Assembly (NCBI GenBank): GCA_902578495.1
Contig: CACHCY010000002.1
Span: forward strand, 1 to 64,000
Origin: an uncultured SAR86 cluster bacterium
GTDB taxonomy: Bacteria > Pseudomonadota > Gammaproteobacteria > Magnimaribacterales > AG-339-G14
Length of the DNA stretch: 64,000 nt
Reading direction: 5' to 3'
The notes beneath the pieces are model-generated. The model was not told where the DNA came from, did no database searches, and saw only the letters and a program-made list of their open reading frames with translations. Position numbers and translations under genes: made by a program. This document shows, one piece after another, positions 14,663 to 22,161 of the stretch. Position 1 is the first letter of the stretch; every line of letters starts with the position of its first letter.

Positions 14663-16912
14663 GTGAAACATTTTATTTATTTTTTATTAGTTCTATTCAG
14701 CGCTCAGTATGTATTAGCGGATGATGTAGAAGAAATTACGGTTACAGCTTCTTTGATTGACGAGAAGCTTAGTGATCTTGGGGAGCCAGTTCATATCCTC
14801 TCTGGAGTTGATCTGGATGCACAGGGAAGAGCAAGTCTGGGGGAATCCATTGATAGCTTGTTGGGTGTATCGAATGCAGATTATGGTTTTTCAGCCGGTC
14901 AACCGGTCATTAGAGGATTGTCTGGTAACAGAGTGAAAATTCTTAAAAACGGAATGGTTAATAGAGACGTATCTGCTATCGGAGTGGATCATCCTGTTGA
15001 GATCGATATGAATAATATTCAACAAATTGAGGTTGTACGAGGTCCTTCTTCGTTGCTATATGCCAACGGAGGAGTCGGTGGAATTATCAATATTGTTGAT
15101 AACACCATTGCTAGAAAGGATTTTGCAGGAGAAGAAATTAATCTAGATATTGAAGCTCAATCGGTTAACAAAGGAATAGCAACAGCTTTTGGTGCTCGTA
15201 ATAACATCAATGGAGTTAACCTTAGCTACTCTTATGAAAATACAGATTTTGGTAACTTTGAGATTCCAGACGGCAGCGTCATGCATTCGGAAGAAGAACA
15301 TCACGATGATGACGAAGGCGAAGAACATCACGATGAGCAAGAAGATGAACATGAAAAAGAATCTGGTTATCTAAGCAACTCTGACTACGAACGTTTTTCT
15401 CATAAATTAGGTTTTTCAAAAGTCGAAGATTGGGGCTACATTGGTGGTTCAATAAATATTCTTGAAACGCACTACGGCGTCCCTTATCACGGAGAAGGAG
15501 ACGGTGGTCACGATGAGCACGAAGGCGAAGAAGACCATGATGAACATGAAGGCGAAAGAATTTTCGCCGTTACTGACTCCAAAGAAGCCAACATTGAAGG
15601 TTCTTACGCTTTTGATGCAGGCGCTGTAAATAAAATTAACTATTTCCTCAGAAACTCTAACTATTCATTGACAGAAGGTCATGCGGAAGGAGGTCACGAT
15701 GAGCATGAAGGTGAAGAAGAGCATGAAGGTGAAGAAGGTCATGGTGAGCATGAAGAAGGACCAACTACGTTTTCTAACGATGCGATTGAATTTGGGGCTA
15801 TTTTGGATTTCTCAACAAATGACTTAGGTCAGAAATTATCCATAAACTTGGCTAAGGAAGACACTTCAATAATTGGTCATGAGGCGTTTATGAATCCAAC
15901 GAAATCTGATGAATACACCTTTGGTTACTTCATCTCTAAAGATTTAGGGGTTCACCACTTAGACTTTGGAGCTCGATACGATTCAGTATCTAGGAAGGGT
16001 TCTTTGAGCGAACATGATGAGCATGATGAGCACGAAGGTGAAGAAGATCACGACGAGCACGAAGGTGAAGAAGAGCATGAAGGCGAAGAAGAGCATGCTG
16101 AAAAAACTTTTTACGACGTCAATATGGACAGCGCTAGCTTGGCTCTGACTTATTCTTACGATATTTCAGATGATGTTAGATTGTTAATTGGAGCGGCGTC
16201 GGTTGAAAGAGCGCCATCGGCATTAGAGCTTTTCATGAACGGTCCTCACTTAGCAACCGGCAGGTTGGAAACTGGGAACGTTAATCTAAATTCAGAGAGA
16301 TCTAACAACGTTGATCTAACTATAGAGTTTGACGTTGACAGTTGGTTTGGAAACTTATCGATTTATGCAAATAACGTAACTCATTACATCTATTTACAAG
16401 ATGAAACTGAAGAAGAGCACGAAGAAGAAGGTCATGACGATCACGCTGGCCTGATCAAAGCAGATTATCTTCAGAAAGATGCTGAGTTCACTGGGTATGA
16501 AATAGAAGTTGGTACGGTTATCGATGTTAATGATGGAGCGGTTGAGATTTCTATTGGAAGAGATTCAGTTGAAGGAAAGTTTGCCACAGGAGGCTTCATT
16601 CCGCGCATAACGCCGAACAGAAATTTCTTTGATGTGTCATACAGAAACAATGATTTAAAAACTTCTTTGACTTTGAAAGATGTTGAGGAGCAAACCAAAC
16701 TTGCTTTGAACGAAACTGCAACAGGAGCATATCAAATGTTGGACTTCACTATCTCTGGTACGGTCGCATTGGATTCCGACGTTGATTTGAATCTTGCTTT
16801 CTTTGCATCAAATATTCTTGATGAAGTAGCAAGAAATCATAATTCGTTTGTAAAAGACCAGGTCCCCCTACCTGGCAGAAACTTTGGGCTGAGATTTAGC
16901 CTCCGTTTCTAA
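14663..16912 (+). CDS. TonB-dependent receptor with Asp/Glu/His-rich inserts, ZnuD-like
   Basis: An outer-membrane receptor of about 749 residues. The start is the GTG at 14663, six bases after GGAGGT, giving a normal signal peptide ending VLAD. The TonB box is EEITVTAS. The plug shows QPVIRGLSGNRVKIL and VVRGPSSLLYANGGVGGIINI, and the barrel ends in FGLRFSLRF with a terminal Phe. Five segments of EHEGEE/HDEHEGEE repeats interrupt the barrel, presumably surface loops. Neisserial ZnuD has comparable His-rich loops that capture zinc, so a divalent metal is the likely cargo. A 9-bp inverted repeat lies just after the stop. Confidence 0.88.
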   Translation: MKHFIYFLLVLFSAQYVLADDVEEITVTASLIDEKLSDLGEPVHILSGVDLDAQGRASLGESIDSLLGVSNADYGFSAGQPVIRGLSGNRVKILKNGMVNRDVSAIGVDHPVEIDMNNIQQIEVVRGPSSLLYANGGVGGIINIVDNTIARKDFAGEEINLDIEAQSVNKGIATAFGARNNINGVNLSYSYENTDFGNFEIPDGSVMHSEEEHHDDDEGEEHHDEQEDEHEKESGYLSNSDYERFSHKLGFSKVEDWGYIGGSINILETHYGVPYHGEGDGGHDEHEGEEDHDEHEGERIFAVTDSKEANIEGSYAFDAGAVNKINYFLRNSNYSLTEGHAEGGHDEHEGEEEHEGEEGHGEHEEGPTTFSNDAIEFGAILDFSTNDLGQKLSINLAKEDTSIIGHEAFMNPTKSDEYTFGYFISKDLGVHHLDFGARYDSVSRKGSLSEHDEHDEHEGEEDHDEHEGEEEHEGEEEHAEKTFYDVNMDSASLALTYSYDISDDVRLLIGAASVERAPSALELFMNGPHLATGRLETGNVNLNSERSNNVDLTIEFDVDSWFGNLSIYANNVTHYIYLQDETEEEHEEEGHDDHAGLIKADYLQKDAEFTGYEIEVGTVIDVNDGAVEISIGRDSVEGKFATGGFIPRITPNRNFFDVSYRNNDLKTSLTLKDVEEQTKLALNETATGAYQMLDFTISGTVALDSDVDLNLAFFASNILDEVARNHNSFVKDQVPLPGRNFGLRFSLRF
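15292..15360 (+). repeat. Acidic/His-rich codon repeat, receptor insert 1
   Basis: In-frame GAA/GAT/CAT/CAC codons encode about 23 residues rich in Glu, Asp and His (SEEEHHDDDEGEEHHDEQ and on). This is the first of five such inserts in the receptor. Confidence 0.85.
15505..15555 (+). repeat. Acidic/His-rich codon repeat, receptor insert 2
   Basis: Encodes a GGHDEHEGEEDHDEHEGE-type segment in the receptor, with near-identical nucleotide units built on CACGATGAGCACGAAGGCGA. Confidence 0.85.
15678..15759 (+). repeat. Acidic/His-rich codon repeat, receptor insert 3
   Basis: Encodes units of HDEHEGEE, EHEGEE and GHGEHEE in frame. The nucleotide unit GAGCATGAAGGTGAAGAA recurs, consistent with slippage or unequal-exchange expansion. 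Confidence 0.85.
16009..16101 (+). repeat. Acidic/His-rich codon repeat, receptor insert 4 (longest)
   Basis: About 31 residues made of DEHDEHEGEE, DHDEHEGEE and EHEGEE units. It is the longest and most regular of the inserts and the most likely to vary in copy number between strains. Confidence 0.85.
16408..16447 (+). repeat. Acidic/His-rich codon repeat, receptor insert 5
   Basis: A shorter in-frame segment (ETEEEHEEEGHDDHA) with the same composition, in a later loop of the barrel. Confidence 0.75.
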
Positions 16913-17675
16913 AAATGTGATGCAACCACCCGATTAATTTCGGGTGGTTTGTCGCATCAAGAATGTATTCTTGCCCGCGACCTTTGCAATGCGTAATGCA
17001 TTCTTTCTTATCTACCCACTTGAGTCTGTTTAAAAAAGGATCTGAATTAGCAAAGTATTTTTTTGGTAATTGCCAAACGGAACGGGTTGCTTGATCTTTT
17101 GTTAGGATTAAATCTTTGTGAGTTTTTTTAAAATGCCCGAAACCTTTGTGAGGCGTTTTTTTATTTCCTAAAGTTAGCTTTTTTGACCCAACGTAAAGGC
17201 AATTATTGCTGAATTTATAAAAAGCATGCGGATGCATCTTTTTTTTATTTTTAAAGTATTTTTGAATCGCTTCATTGCCTGCGATTATTTTATCTATTTG
17301 AAGCCAGCCAAAAATATGATGCAGGTCTCTTCCGCTTTCAGAGTAATTTTTAAACCATCCAAAAAATAGAAAAAGATCCCCGGGTCCAACTTGATTATTT
17401 CGCAACTCGGACTGTGAGCTGCTTGCTTGCCCAAATAATCCTGTTTCGAGATTTGGATCGTAATGACAATTATCGTCTGGTTTACTTTTTGCCTTGGATT
17501 CTTTCAGGGCATCGATACATCTAATGCCGTTAACGCTGACATCTTGAAACTTATCCGGGGCTGGTCCTGAGAAAGGAATCGGCAGAGAACATAAGCTTCC
17601 GTCTGAAAAAATGGGAGAAGCCACACCGCCAGAAGACGAATCAAAACCTTTTCTACTTAAAATTATTCTTCTCAT
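16896..17675 (-). CDS. Nmad3-type putative nucleotide-modification protein
   Basis: A 259-residue protein whose start (MRRIILSRKGFDSSSGG) matches the Nmad3 family, proposed from comparative genomics to act in base modification. Other family-like features are SPIFSDGSLCSLPIP, GDLFLFFGWF and an HHIFGWLQI segment. No signal peptide is present. It has no methylase, phage gene or kinase next to it here. It overlaps the receptor 3' end by 17 bp, and its start region lies opposite the upstream region of the SnoaL-like lipoprotein gene. The biochemical role remains unproven for the family. Confidence 0.75.
   Translation of the reverse strand: MRRIILSRKGFDSSSGGVASPIFSDGSLCSLPIPFSGPAPDKFQDVSVNGIRCIDALKESKAKSKPDDNCHYDPNLETGLFGQASSSQSELRNNQVGPGDLFLFFGWFKNYSESGRDLHHIFGWLQIDKIIAGNEAIQKYFKNKKKMHPHAFYKFSNNCLYVGSKKLTLGNKKTPHKGFGHFKKTHKDLILTKDQATRSVWQLPKKYFANSDPFLNRLKWVDKKECITHCKGRGQEYILDATNHPKLIGWLHHIFRNGG
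16924..16949. terminator. Inverted repeat after the TonB receptor gene
   Basis: AACCACCCG (16924-16932) and CGGGTGGTT (16941-16949) form a perfect 9-bp stem with an 8-nt loop, 12 bases after the receptor stop. It lies inside the 3' coding end of the convergent Nmad3 gene, encoding part of its HPKLIGWLHH. The T-run after it is short, so it is a probable but not textbook terminator for the receptor. Confidence 0.5.
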
Positions 17676-17742
17676 AGACCAATGGTATGATTTTAAAGTG
17701 GATTTTTTTATCTACAATATTAAAAGCAATTATGGAGAATTT

Positions 17743-18228
17743 ATGAGAATAATTTTAGTTTTATCAATGTTTTTGCTTGCGGCATGCAATATGGAAGTTG
17801 ATGTTCAAATTAACGGTGAGAAAAATGAAGAGTTAGCTCAATCCTGGATGGATCATTTATTGATTTCTGGCGATCTTGATGCAGCATCAGAACTAATGCA
17901 TGAGGATTTTACCTTCATGTGGATGGGGATCGTTTACCCAGGTAGTGAAATCCATGGAAAAGAAAGCTTTTTTGATAATTATTGGCCGGTCGTTGGAGAG
18001 CTTTTACCGAACGGTATCGTTCTGACCACGATTGATGCTATTTCAGATATTGATGGAGTAGCTTTAATTCAAGTCGGTGATGCAGAAGGTATCAACGGAG
18101 AATACGATAATAAATATGTTTGGATATTCAAAATGAAGGATGGCTTGATCCATTCTGTACGCGAGTACAATAGCGATTTATTGGTAGCGACTAGATTATT
18201 TAAAAATGAATTAAAGCCTGTCGATTGA
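17743..18228 (+). CDS. SnoaL/NTF2-like lipoprotein
   Basis: A 161-residue protein. The start at 17743 has a TGGAG ribosome site and opens a lipoprotein signal ending LLAAC; the long upstream open frame is antisense to the Nmad3 gene and discounted. The mature part looks like an NTF2-like SnoaL domain: a helix WMDHLLISGDLDAASELM, then HEDFTFMW, GKESFFDNYWP and a C-terminal sheet with KDGLIHSVREY. Such domains bind small molecules or catalyse isomerisations; the function is unknown. Its stop overlaps the next start (TTGA). Confidence 0.7.
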   Translation: MRIILVLSMFLLAACNMEVDVQINGEKNEELAQSWMDHLLISGDLDAASELMHEDFTFMWMGIVYPGSEIHGKESFFDNYWPVVGELLPNGIVLTTIDAISDIDGVALIQVGDAEGINGEYDNKYVWIFKMKDGLIHSVREYNSDLLVATRLFKNELKPVD

Positions 18229-18566
18229 TATATTTTATCTACAATGCCGATGGATCTTTTTTTGGAGAGATCAGTTACTTTCTTAAAAAACTGTCGGGCC
18301 GTGACAAATGCAAACTATGCGACCTCAGTCACAATTTAATCTTTCAAAAAAAGTCCTGGGATGATTTCCTGAAAGAACTAGATCGTCCTTATCGCGTTTT
18401 GCATATCAACGAGCTACCCGATTCTATAAAACAGCTGAACCTAAACTATCCTTCCATATTATTGGAAAAAGATGATTCCTTTGAGGAGCTAGTTTCAAGA
18501 AAAGATTTTGAAGACATCGATAATTTATCTCAACTGAAACAGTCTCTTGAAACTAAGATTAATTAA
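18225..18566 (+). CDS. Conserved small cytosolic protein with a CxxC motif, unknown function
   Basis: A 113-residue protein starting at a TTG that overlaps the preceding TGA. It opens IYFIYNADGSFFGEISYF and has CKLCDLSH near 32-39. I recall this opening plus CxxC pattern from uncharacterised bacterial proteins but cannot name the family. No signal peptide or membrane segment is present. Coupling to the SnoaL-like lipoprotein and position just before a metal-handling cluster are the only functional hints. Confidence 0.6.
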   Translation: MIYFIYNADGSFFGEISYFLKKLSGRDKCKLCDLSHNLIFQKKSWDDFLKELDRPYRVLHINELPDSIKQLNLNYPSILLEKDDSFEELVSRKDFEDIDNLSQLKQSLETKIN

Positions 18567-18595
18567 ACTTTTTATTTAGTCCTCAATCGTATACC

Positions 18596-18612
18596 ATACC
18601 CTCCATGGGTAT
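18596..18612. promoter_or_regulatory. Candidate CsoR-type operator
   Basis: ATACCC-N5-GGGTAT is a perfect inverted repeat covering the start codon at 18605. It resembles the TACC/GGTA-bounded, G/C-rich operators of CsoR/RcnR-family repressors, and the downstream cluster ends in a CsoR-type gene. A TATACC element at 18590 and the lack of a ribosome site suggest a leaderless transcript starting within the site. Confidence 0.55.
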
Positions 18613-19207
18613 AAAGGTGCTTGTATTTGCAATGCTTTTTTTCACGTTAAACAGTGAGGCGAGGCCTATTTCGTATTCGGGAGGTTCAACCTTGATGGCT
18701 TTTTCAGGGAACATGTATAACTCGCTCTATTATCATTTCTCGCCTACTTATCGATATTCAGTTGGTGTTGAAAGCGTGGAAGATAAATTTTTCGATCAAC
18801 AATACAGTTACTTTAGATTTACCTACCTACTAAGTAGGCAAAATACTGAGAATTCTCAAGGAAACCTCTATTTCCAGTCTGGTCTTAGCTCAGATGGCTT
18901 GGATGGGCATTTTTATGGATTGCACGGAGATTGGGAGACTCGAAGATGGTTTATTGGCTTCAATTATCGGGATGTGAAAAATTCTCTTAAAAATTACACC
19001 GATCAATTTTTGCAACTTGGGGTTGCTCCCTATTTGGGTGCTTACGGAGATTTTCATACTTGGATTATGATAAAAACAAAGAAAAATACTCTAGTTGGCG
19101 ATTGGTCAACTTTTCCGGTTTTGAAATTTTTTAAAGGGAATTTTCTCATCGAATTTGGTTACAACGATCAAACAGAATGGGATGCCCATATTATGTATAG
19201 GTTTTAA
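18605..19207 (+). CDS. Putative outer-membrane beta-barrel protein of a metal-resistance cluster
   Basis: A 200-residue exported protein with a signal peptide to about NSEA. The mature chain is rich in aromatic, alternating strands (SLYYHFSPTYRYSVGV, WFIGFNYR) and ends IMYRF with a terminal Phe, as outer-membrane barrels do. The start at 18605 gives the better signal peptide. It heads a four-gene cluster with HMA, MerT-like and CsoR-like proteins, suggesting a role in metal tolerance. No specific family is recognised. Confidence 0.65.
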   Translation: MGIKVLVFAMLFFTLNSEARPISYSGGSTLMAFSGNMYNSLYYHFSPTYRYSVGVESVEDKFFDQQYSYFRFTYLLSRQNTENSQGNLYFQSGLSSDGLDGHFYGLHGDWETRRWFIGFNYRDVKNSLKNYTDQFLQLGVAPYLGAYGDFHTWIMIKTKKNTLVGDWSTFPVLKFFKGNFLIEFGYNDQTEWDAHIMYRF

Positions 19208-19217
19208 GGAGGCGTTT

Positions 19218-19625
19218 ATGAAAATATTTTTAGCTTTTGTATTTCTTGTGCCGTGGCTTATTAATGCACAAGATACTCACGATCATCACGATCATCATTC
19301 TCATGAAGGTCATCTGCATGAGCAAATGGTTGATGGCGAAAAGTTAGAGGTTGATGTCGAACGTTTTGATAAATTTGTTAAAGGTTTGAAAGATAAACAA
19401 ATTGCAGTGGTCAGTGTCAAAGGCATGGTTTGTGACTTTTGTGCGCAAGGAATCGAAAAAACTTTTAAAAAAGATAAAACCGTGGCCAAGATTGATGTTG
19501 ATTTGAACAAAGGTAAGGTTTTTATTGCGTACCAAATGAATACAAAAATTGATTTTGAAAAAATCAAAAAGATGATTGTTTCGAATGGGCAAAACGCAAC
19601 TAAACTTCAAGTGCTGAAACTCTAA
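19218..19625 (+). CDS. Periplasmic heavy-metal-associated (HMA) domain protein
   Basis: A 135-residue exported metal-binding protein. The start at 19218 is fixed by GGAGG nine bases upstream and a signal peptide ending INAQ. A His-rich segment (THDHHDHHSHEGHLHE) follows, then a single HMA domain with motif GMVCDFC (about 71-77) of the CxxC type used by Cu(I)- or Hg(II)-binding domains. It probably captures metal in the periplasm and passes it to the MerT-like membrane protein encoded three bases downstream. Confidence 0.85.
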   Translation: MKIFLAFVFLVPWLINAQDTHDHHDHHSHEGHLHEQMVDGEKLEVDVERFDKFVKGLKDKQIAVVSVKGMVCDFCAQGIEKTFKKDKTVAKIDVDLNKGKVFIAYQMNTKIDFEKIKKMIVSNGQNATKLQVLKL

Positions 19626-19627
19626 TC

Positions 19628-19993
19628 ATGTACGATAAATCGGCTAATTTCTTTTCTTTGTTTGCCTCTTCATCGACGTTAGTTTGTTGTGCGCTTCCAG
19701 CCTTATTTGTCGCCCTAGGTGCTGGCGCAACCTTTGCCAGTTTAATTACCGTTTTTCCTTTTCTTATTGTTCTGTCGCAATACAAACTTCAAATTACCTT
19801 GTTCGCTCTTTGCATGATCGCTGTTGCCGGCTATGTAAATTATCGAACGTACTATTTACCGTGTCCTGCGGATCCAGAATTAGGGAGAGCTTGTTTGCAA
19901 ACACGAAGAAGGTCTAGATACATTTATTATTTTTCCGTTGCGATTTTTATTTTTGCAACTTCATTTACTTACATTATTCCGAGGTATTTATAA
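19628..19993 (+). CDS. MerT-like inner-membrane metal transporter
   Basis: A 121-residue membrane protein. The first helix region has a vicinal cysteine pair (STLVCCALPALFVALG), as in the mercuric transporter MerT, and further cysteines lie in a loop (LPCPADPELGRACL). Three hydrophobic segments are evident. MerT relatives move Hg2+ or other soft metals inward from a periplasmic HMA protein. No mercuric reductase is present in the window, so copper or another soft metal is equally likely. It is tightly linked to the genes on both sides. Confidence 0.75.
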   Translation: MYDKSANFFSLFASSSTLVCCALPALFVALGAGATFASLITVFPFLIVLSQYKLQITLFALCMIAVAGYVNYRTYYLPCPADPELGRACLQTRRRSRYIYYFSVAIFIFATSFTYIIPRYL

Positions 19994-19995
19994 TC

Positions 19996-20256
19996 ATGAG
20001 TCATCCATGCCATAAAGAACAACTTATCAGCATCAAAAGAATCGAGGGTCAAATTCGCGGTATTGCGAAGATGATTGAAGACGAAAAATACTGCATTGAT
20101 ATTCTTAATCAAATCAAAGCGGTTAGGAACTCACTAACTAGCGTAGAGGGGAAAATCGTCAAAACTCATCTTAAAGAGTGCGTTAAAGAAACACTCAACG
20201 ACAAACAGAATTTTGACGATAAAGTTGAAGAAGTCTTAAAAGTAATTAAAAGATAG
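19996..20256 (+). CDS. csoR: CsoR/RcnR-family metal-sensing transcriptional repressor
   Basis: An 86-residue all-helical regulator. RIEGQIRGIAKMIEDEKYC is the family's DNA-binding helix region, and the Cys-His-Cys metal site is present: the Cys of YCIDIL (about 36), His of KTHLKEC (about 61) and its Cys (about 65), the Cu(I)-type set of CsoR rather than the His-rich RcnR set. It is the last gene of its cluster and probably represses it from the inverted repeat at 18596-18612. Confidence 0.85.
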   Translation: MSHPCHKEQLISIKRIEGQIRGIAKMIEDEKYCIDILNQIKAVRNSLTSVEGKIVKTHLKECVKETLNDKQNFDDKVEEVLKVIKR

Positions 20257-20259
20257 TTT

Positions 20260-20559
20260 TTAGTTCATACTCCAAAGAACGTTTCCTGATCGAGGATCGG
20301 TGACACCTAGCTCAGGAGAAATTTCTTCAAGGTAGTCTCTGATGGTATCTAAGAAAGCTATCATTTCGGGTCTAGCCGCTACCAGGGCATCCTCACTCTC
20401 AAACACGCCAAACGAAACAAATTCCCTGTCGCCACTTTGAAACATTTCGCTCACTAACATTCCAGCCGGCTGAAAGTTAGAATCTGTAAAGACTGAAATA
20501 AAATCATCAACGCAGTCTTCTTTAACAACAAAGCGAACACAATTTGCAAATTTACTCAT
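20260..20559 (-). CDS. Antibiotic-biosynthesis-monooxygenase (ABM)-like protein
   Basis: A 99-residue single-domain protein of the ferredoxin-like ABM fold: CVRFVVKEDCVDDFISVF, then EMFQSGDREFVSFGVFESEDAL and a final helix-strand. Family members include quinol monooxygenases and YgiN-like proteins. It is cytosolic, with a good AAGGAG ribosome site. It converges with the csoR gene; the substrate is unknown. Confidence 0.7.
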   Translation of the reverse strand: MSKFANCVRFVVKEDCVDDFISVFTDSNFQPAGMLVSEMFQSGDREFVSFGVFESEDALVAARPEMIAFLDTIRDYLEEISPELGVTDPRSGNVLWSMN

Positions 20560-20620
20560 GGTAATCTCCTTATTAATTTATTAGTTATGTTAATGTTTTA
20601 ACTTTAAGTTTATAAGTCAG

Positions 20621-21772
20621 ATGAGTGAAATAAATCAAAATAATTGGAATCAACATCCAAACCAAGTTCGGAGCTTTCAGAGCATGAGAGATCTGTTCTC
20701 AACGCAAACACTTTCAAAATCTAACGATCCATCGTCGTTTGATACGAAATTAAATCAAGACATTGAAAATTTTGAATTCGATACGTTGGAAGGTAAATCA
20801 ATATCAATAAAAGATTCATTTAGTGAAACGTATGCAGATGCTTTTTTAGTCATTAAGAATGAGGAAATTATCTACGAACAATACTTTAATGATATGTCTG
20901 CTCAGAGCCCTCACCTGATGAATTCAATTTCAAAGTCCTTCTTGGGGATGTTAGCTGGAGTTTTAGTTGGAAAAGGAATCATTGATCCGGAAGATAAAAT
21001 CTCAAAATTAATACCTGAATTCAAAGACAGCGCCTTTGCTGAAACAACTCTACAAAATACTCTGGATATGGCGGGAGCAGTCAAATTTGGTGAAGATTAT
21101 GCTCAGCTCGATGCAGACTTTTGGCATGAAACTGCGATGGTTGGCTGGCGTCCTGATCTAAAAGAAAATCTTAAAGCAAACAACTTAAAGGAGTTTGCTC
21201 AATCCTTAAAAGAGACTGAACAAGTTGATGGAGAAAAATATCACTACAGAACCGTCTTAACCGATGTTGCCGCTATGGCTTTGGAACAAGCAGCTAACAA
21301 AAGTGTTTTTGAATTAATGGACGAACATATTTGGCAAAAACTTAAGCCTGAAAACGATGCTCACGTTGTATTGGATTCTAATGATTTTCCTTATTTTGGT
21401 GCGGGTATGAATGCGAGCGCCAGAGACTTAGGCAGATTTGGGTTAATGCTTCTCAATAATGGAATGCATGCCGGGGAGCAAATTGTTCCAGCTGCTTGGA
21501 TCCTAGATACCATCGCCGGAGACTCAGGATACAAACAGCGTTTCGCAGAATCCGAACACGGGCCGATGATGCCAGACGGTCACTACAAAAATAAAATGTG
21601 GGTCGTCGATGAAAACATCATGTTGTGCATTGGCATTCATGGTCAGTTCATATGTATCAACAAAGCTACAAACTCAGTCATTGTTAGATTTTCATCTCAA
21701 CCTGAACCATTGGACCTCATGATGTTTGCCAATACTCTGGCAGGAATCCAATCTGTGTCATCAAAAATTTAA
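20621..21772 (+). CDS. Serine hydrolase of the beta-lactamase (class C) family
   Basis: A 383-residue penicillin-binding-protein-like hydrolase without a clear signal peptide. The nucleophile motif SxxK is SISK in MNSISKSFLGMLAG (about 105-108). The second-motif tyrosine lies in KYHYRTVLTD, and a GIHGQFI segment stands at the KTG/HxG position. The pattern resembles 6-aminohexanoate-dimer-hydrolase-like esterases rather than true beta-lactamases. It may be co-transcribed with the MazG-like and DUF1330 genes downstream. Confidence 0.85.
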   Translation: MSEINQNNWNQHPNQVRSFQSMRDLFSTQTLSKSNDPSSFDTKLNQDIENFEFDTLEGKSISIKDSFSETYADAFLVIKNEEIIYEQYFNDMSAQSPHLMNSISKSFLGMLAGVLVGKGIIDPEDKISKLIPEFKDSAFAETTLQNTLDMAGAVKFGEDYAQLDADFWHETAMVGWRPDLKENLKANNLKEFAQSLKETEQVDGEKYHYRTVLTDVAAMALEQAANKSVFELMDEHIWQKLKPENDAHVVLDSNDFPYFGAGMNASARDLGRFGLMLLNNGMHAGEQIVPAAWILDTIAGDSGYKQRFAESEHGPMMPDGHYKNKMWVVDENIMLCIGIHGQFICINKATNSVIVRFSSQPEPLDLMMFANTLAGIQSVSSKI

Positions 21773-21783
21773 TGGAGTTTTAA

Positions 21784-22158
21784 ATGTCTTATCAAAACGA
21801 TGTTGCTGATTTTATGAAAGCTGGCGAACAACCCGTACGCTCAGAATTATCTTTAGAGGGAGATCAAGCAACTTTATACATGAATCTTATCTCAGAAGAA
21901 TATCAAGAAACTTTATCGGCTTTCAAAACCAATGACATGATTGAAGTTGCCGATGGTCTTGCCGATATGGTTTGGGTCATTATGGGAATGTGTAACAGCT
22001 GCGGTATTGATTTTGATTCAGTCTGGCAAGAAGTAAAAGCATCCAACACGAGCAAATTTCCCGATGGCAAGGCCATCAAAAATGAACACGGAAAGATTAT
22101 GAAGCCAGATAGTTATTTCAAACCTAACATTAAAAAGGTTTTAGGCTTTGAGGAGTGA
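21784..22158 (+). CDS. MazG-like nucleotide pyrophosphohydrolase
   Basis: A 124-residue all-helical NTP pyrophosphatase domain. The metal-binding pattern is EExxE in ISEEYQETL followed by EVADGLADMVWVI, where the spaced Glu/Asp residues coordinate Mg2+. A C-terminal extension carries NTSKFPDGKAIKNEHGKI, common in HisE/MazG-like phosphohydrolases. Likely role: cleaning non-canonical nucleotides or a related phosphohydrolase step. It follows the serine hydrolase by 11 bases. Confidence 0.8.
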   Translation: MSYQNDVADFMKAGEQPVRSELSLEGDQATLYMNLISEEYQETLSAFKTNDMIEVADGLADMVWVIMGMCNSCGIDFDSVWQEVKASNTSKFPDGKAIKNEHGKIMKPDSYFKPNIKKVLGFEE

Positions 22159-22161
22159 AAG

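Noticed and set aside
15143-15374. Additional frames on both strands in the receptor gene
   Set aside because: They arise from low-complexity GAA/CAT/GAT codon repeats and encode no plausible proteins.
15292-16101. CRISPR-like or minisatellite array
   Set aside because: The repeats are in-frame coding units of variable spacing inside a receptor, without unique spacers or cas genes.
17611-17742. N-terminal extension of the SnoaL-like lipoprotein
   Set aside because: It is antisense to the Nmad3 start and would bury a clear lipoprotein signal that has its own ribosome site at 17743.
19310-19785. Minus-strand frames across the HMA and MerT-like genes
   Set aside because: Shadows of well-supported plus-strand genes.
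19628-19993. A full mercury-resistance operon
   Set aside because: No merA, merR or merP of the classical type; the regulator is CsoR-like, so a mer operon call would overreach.
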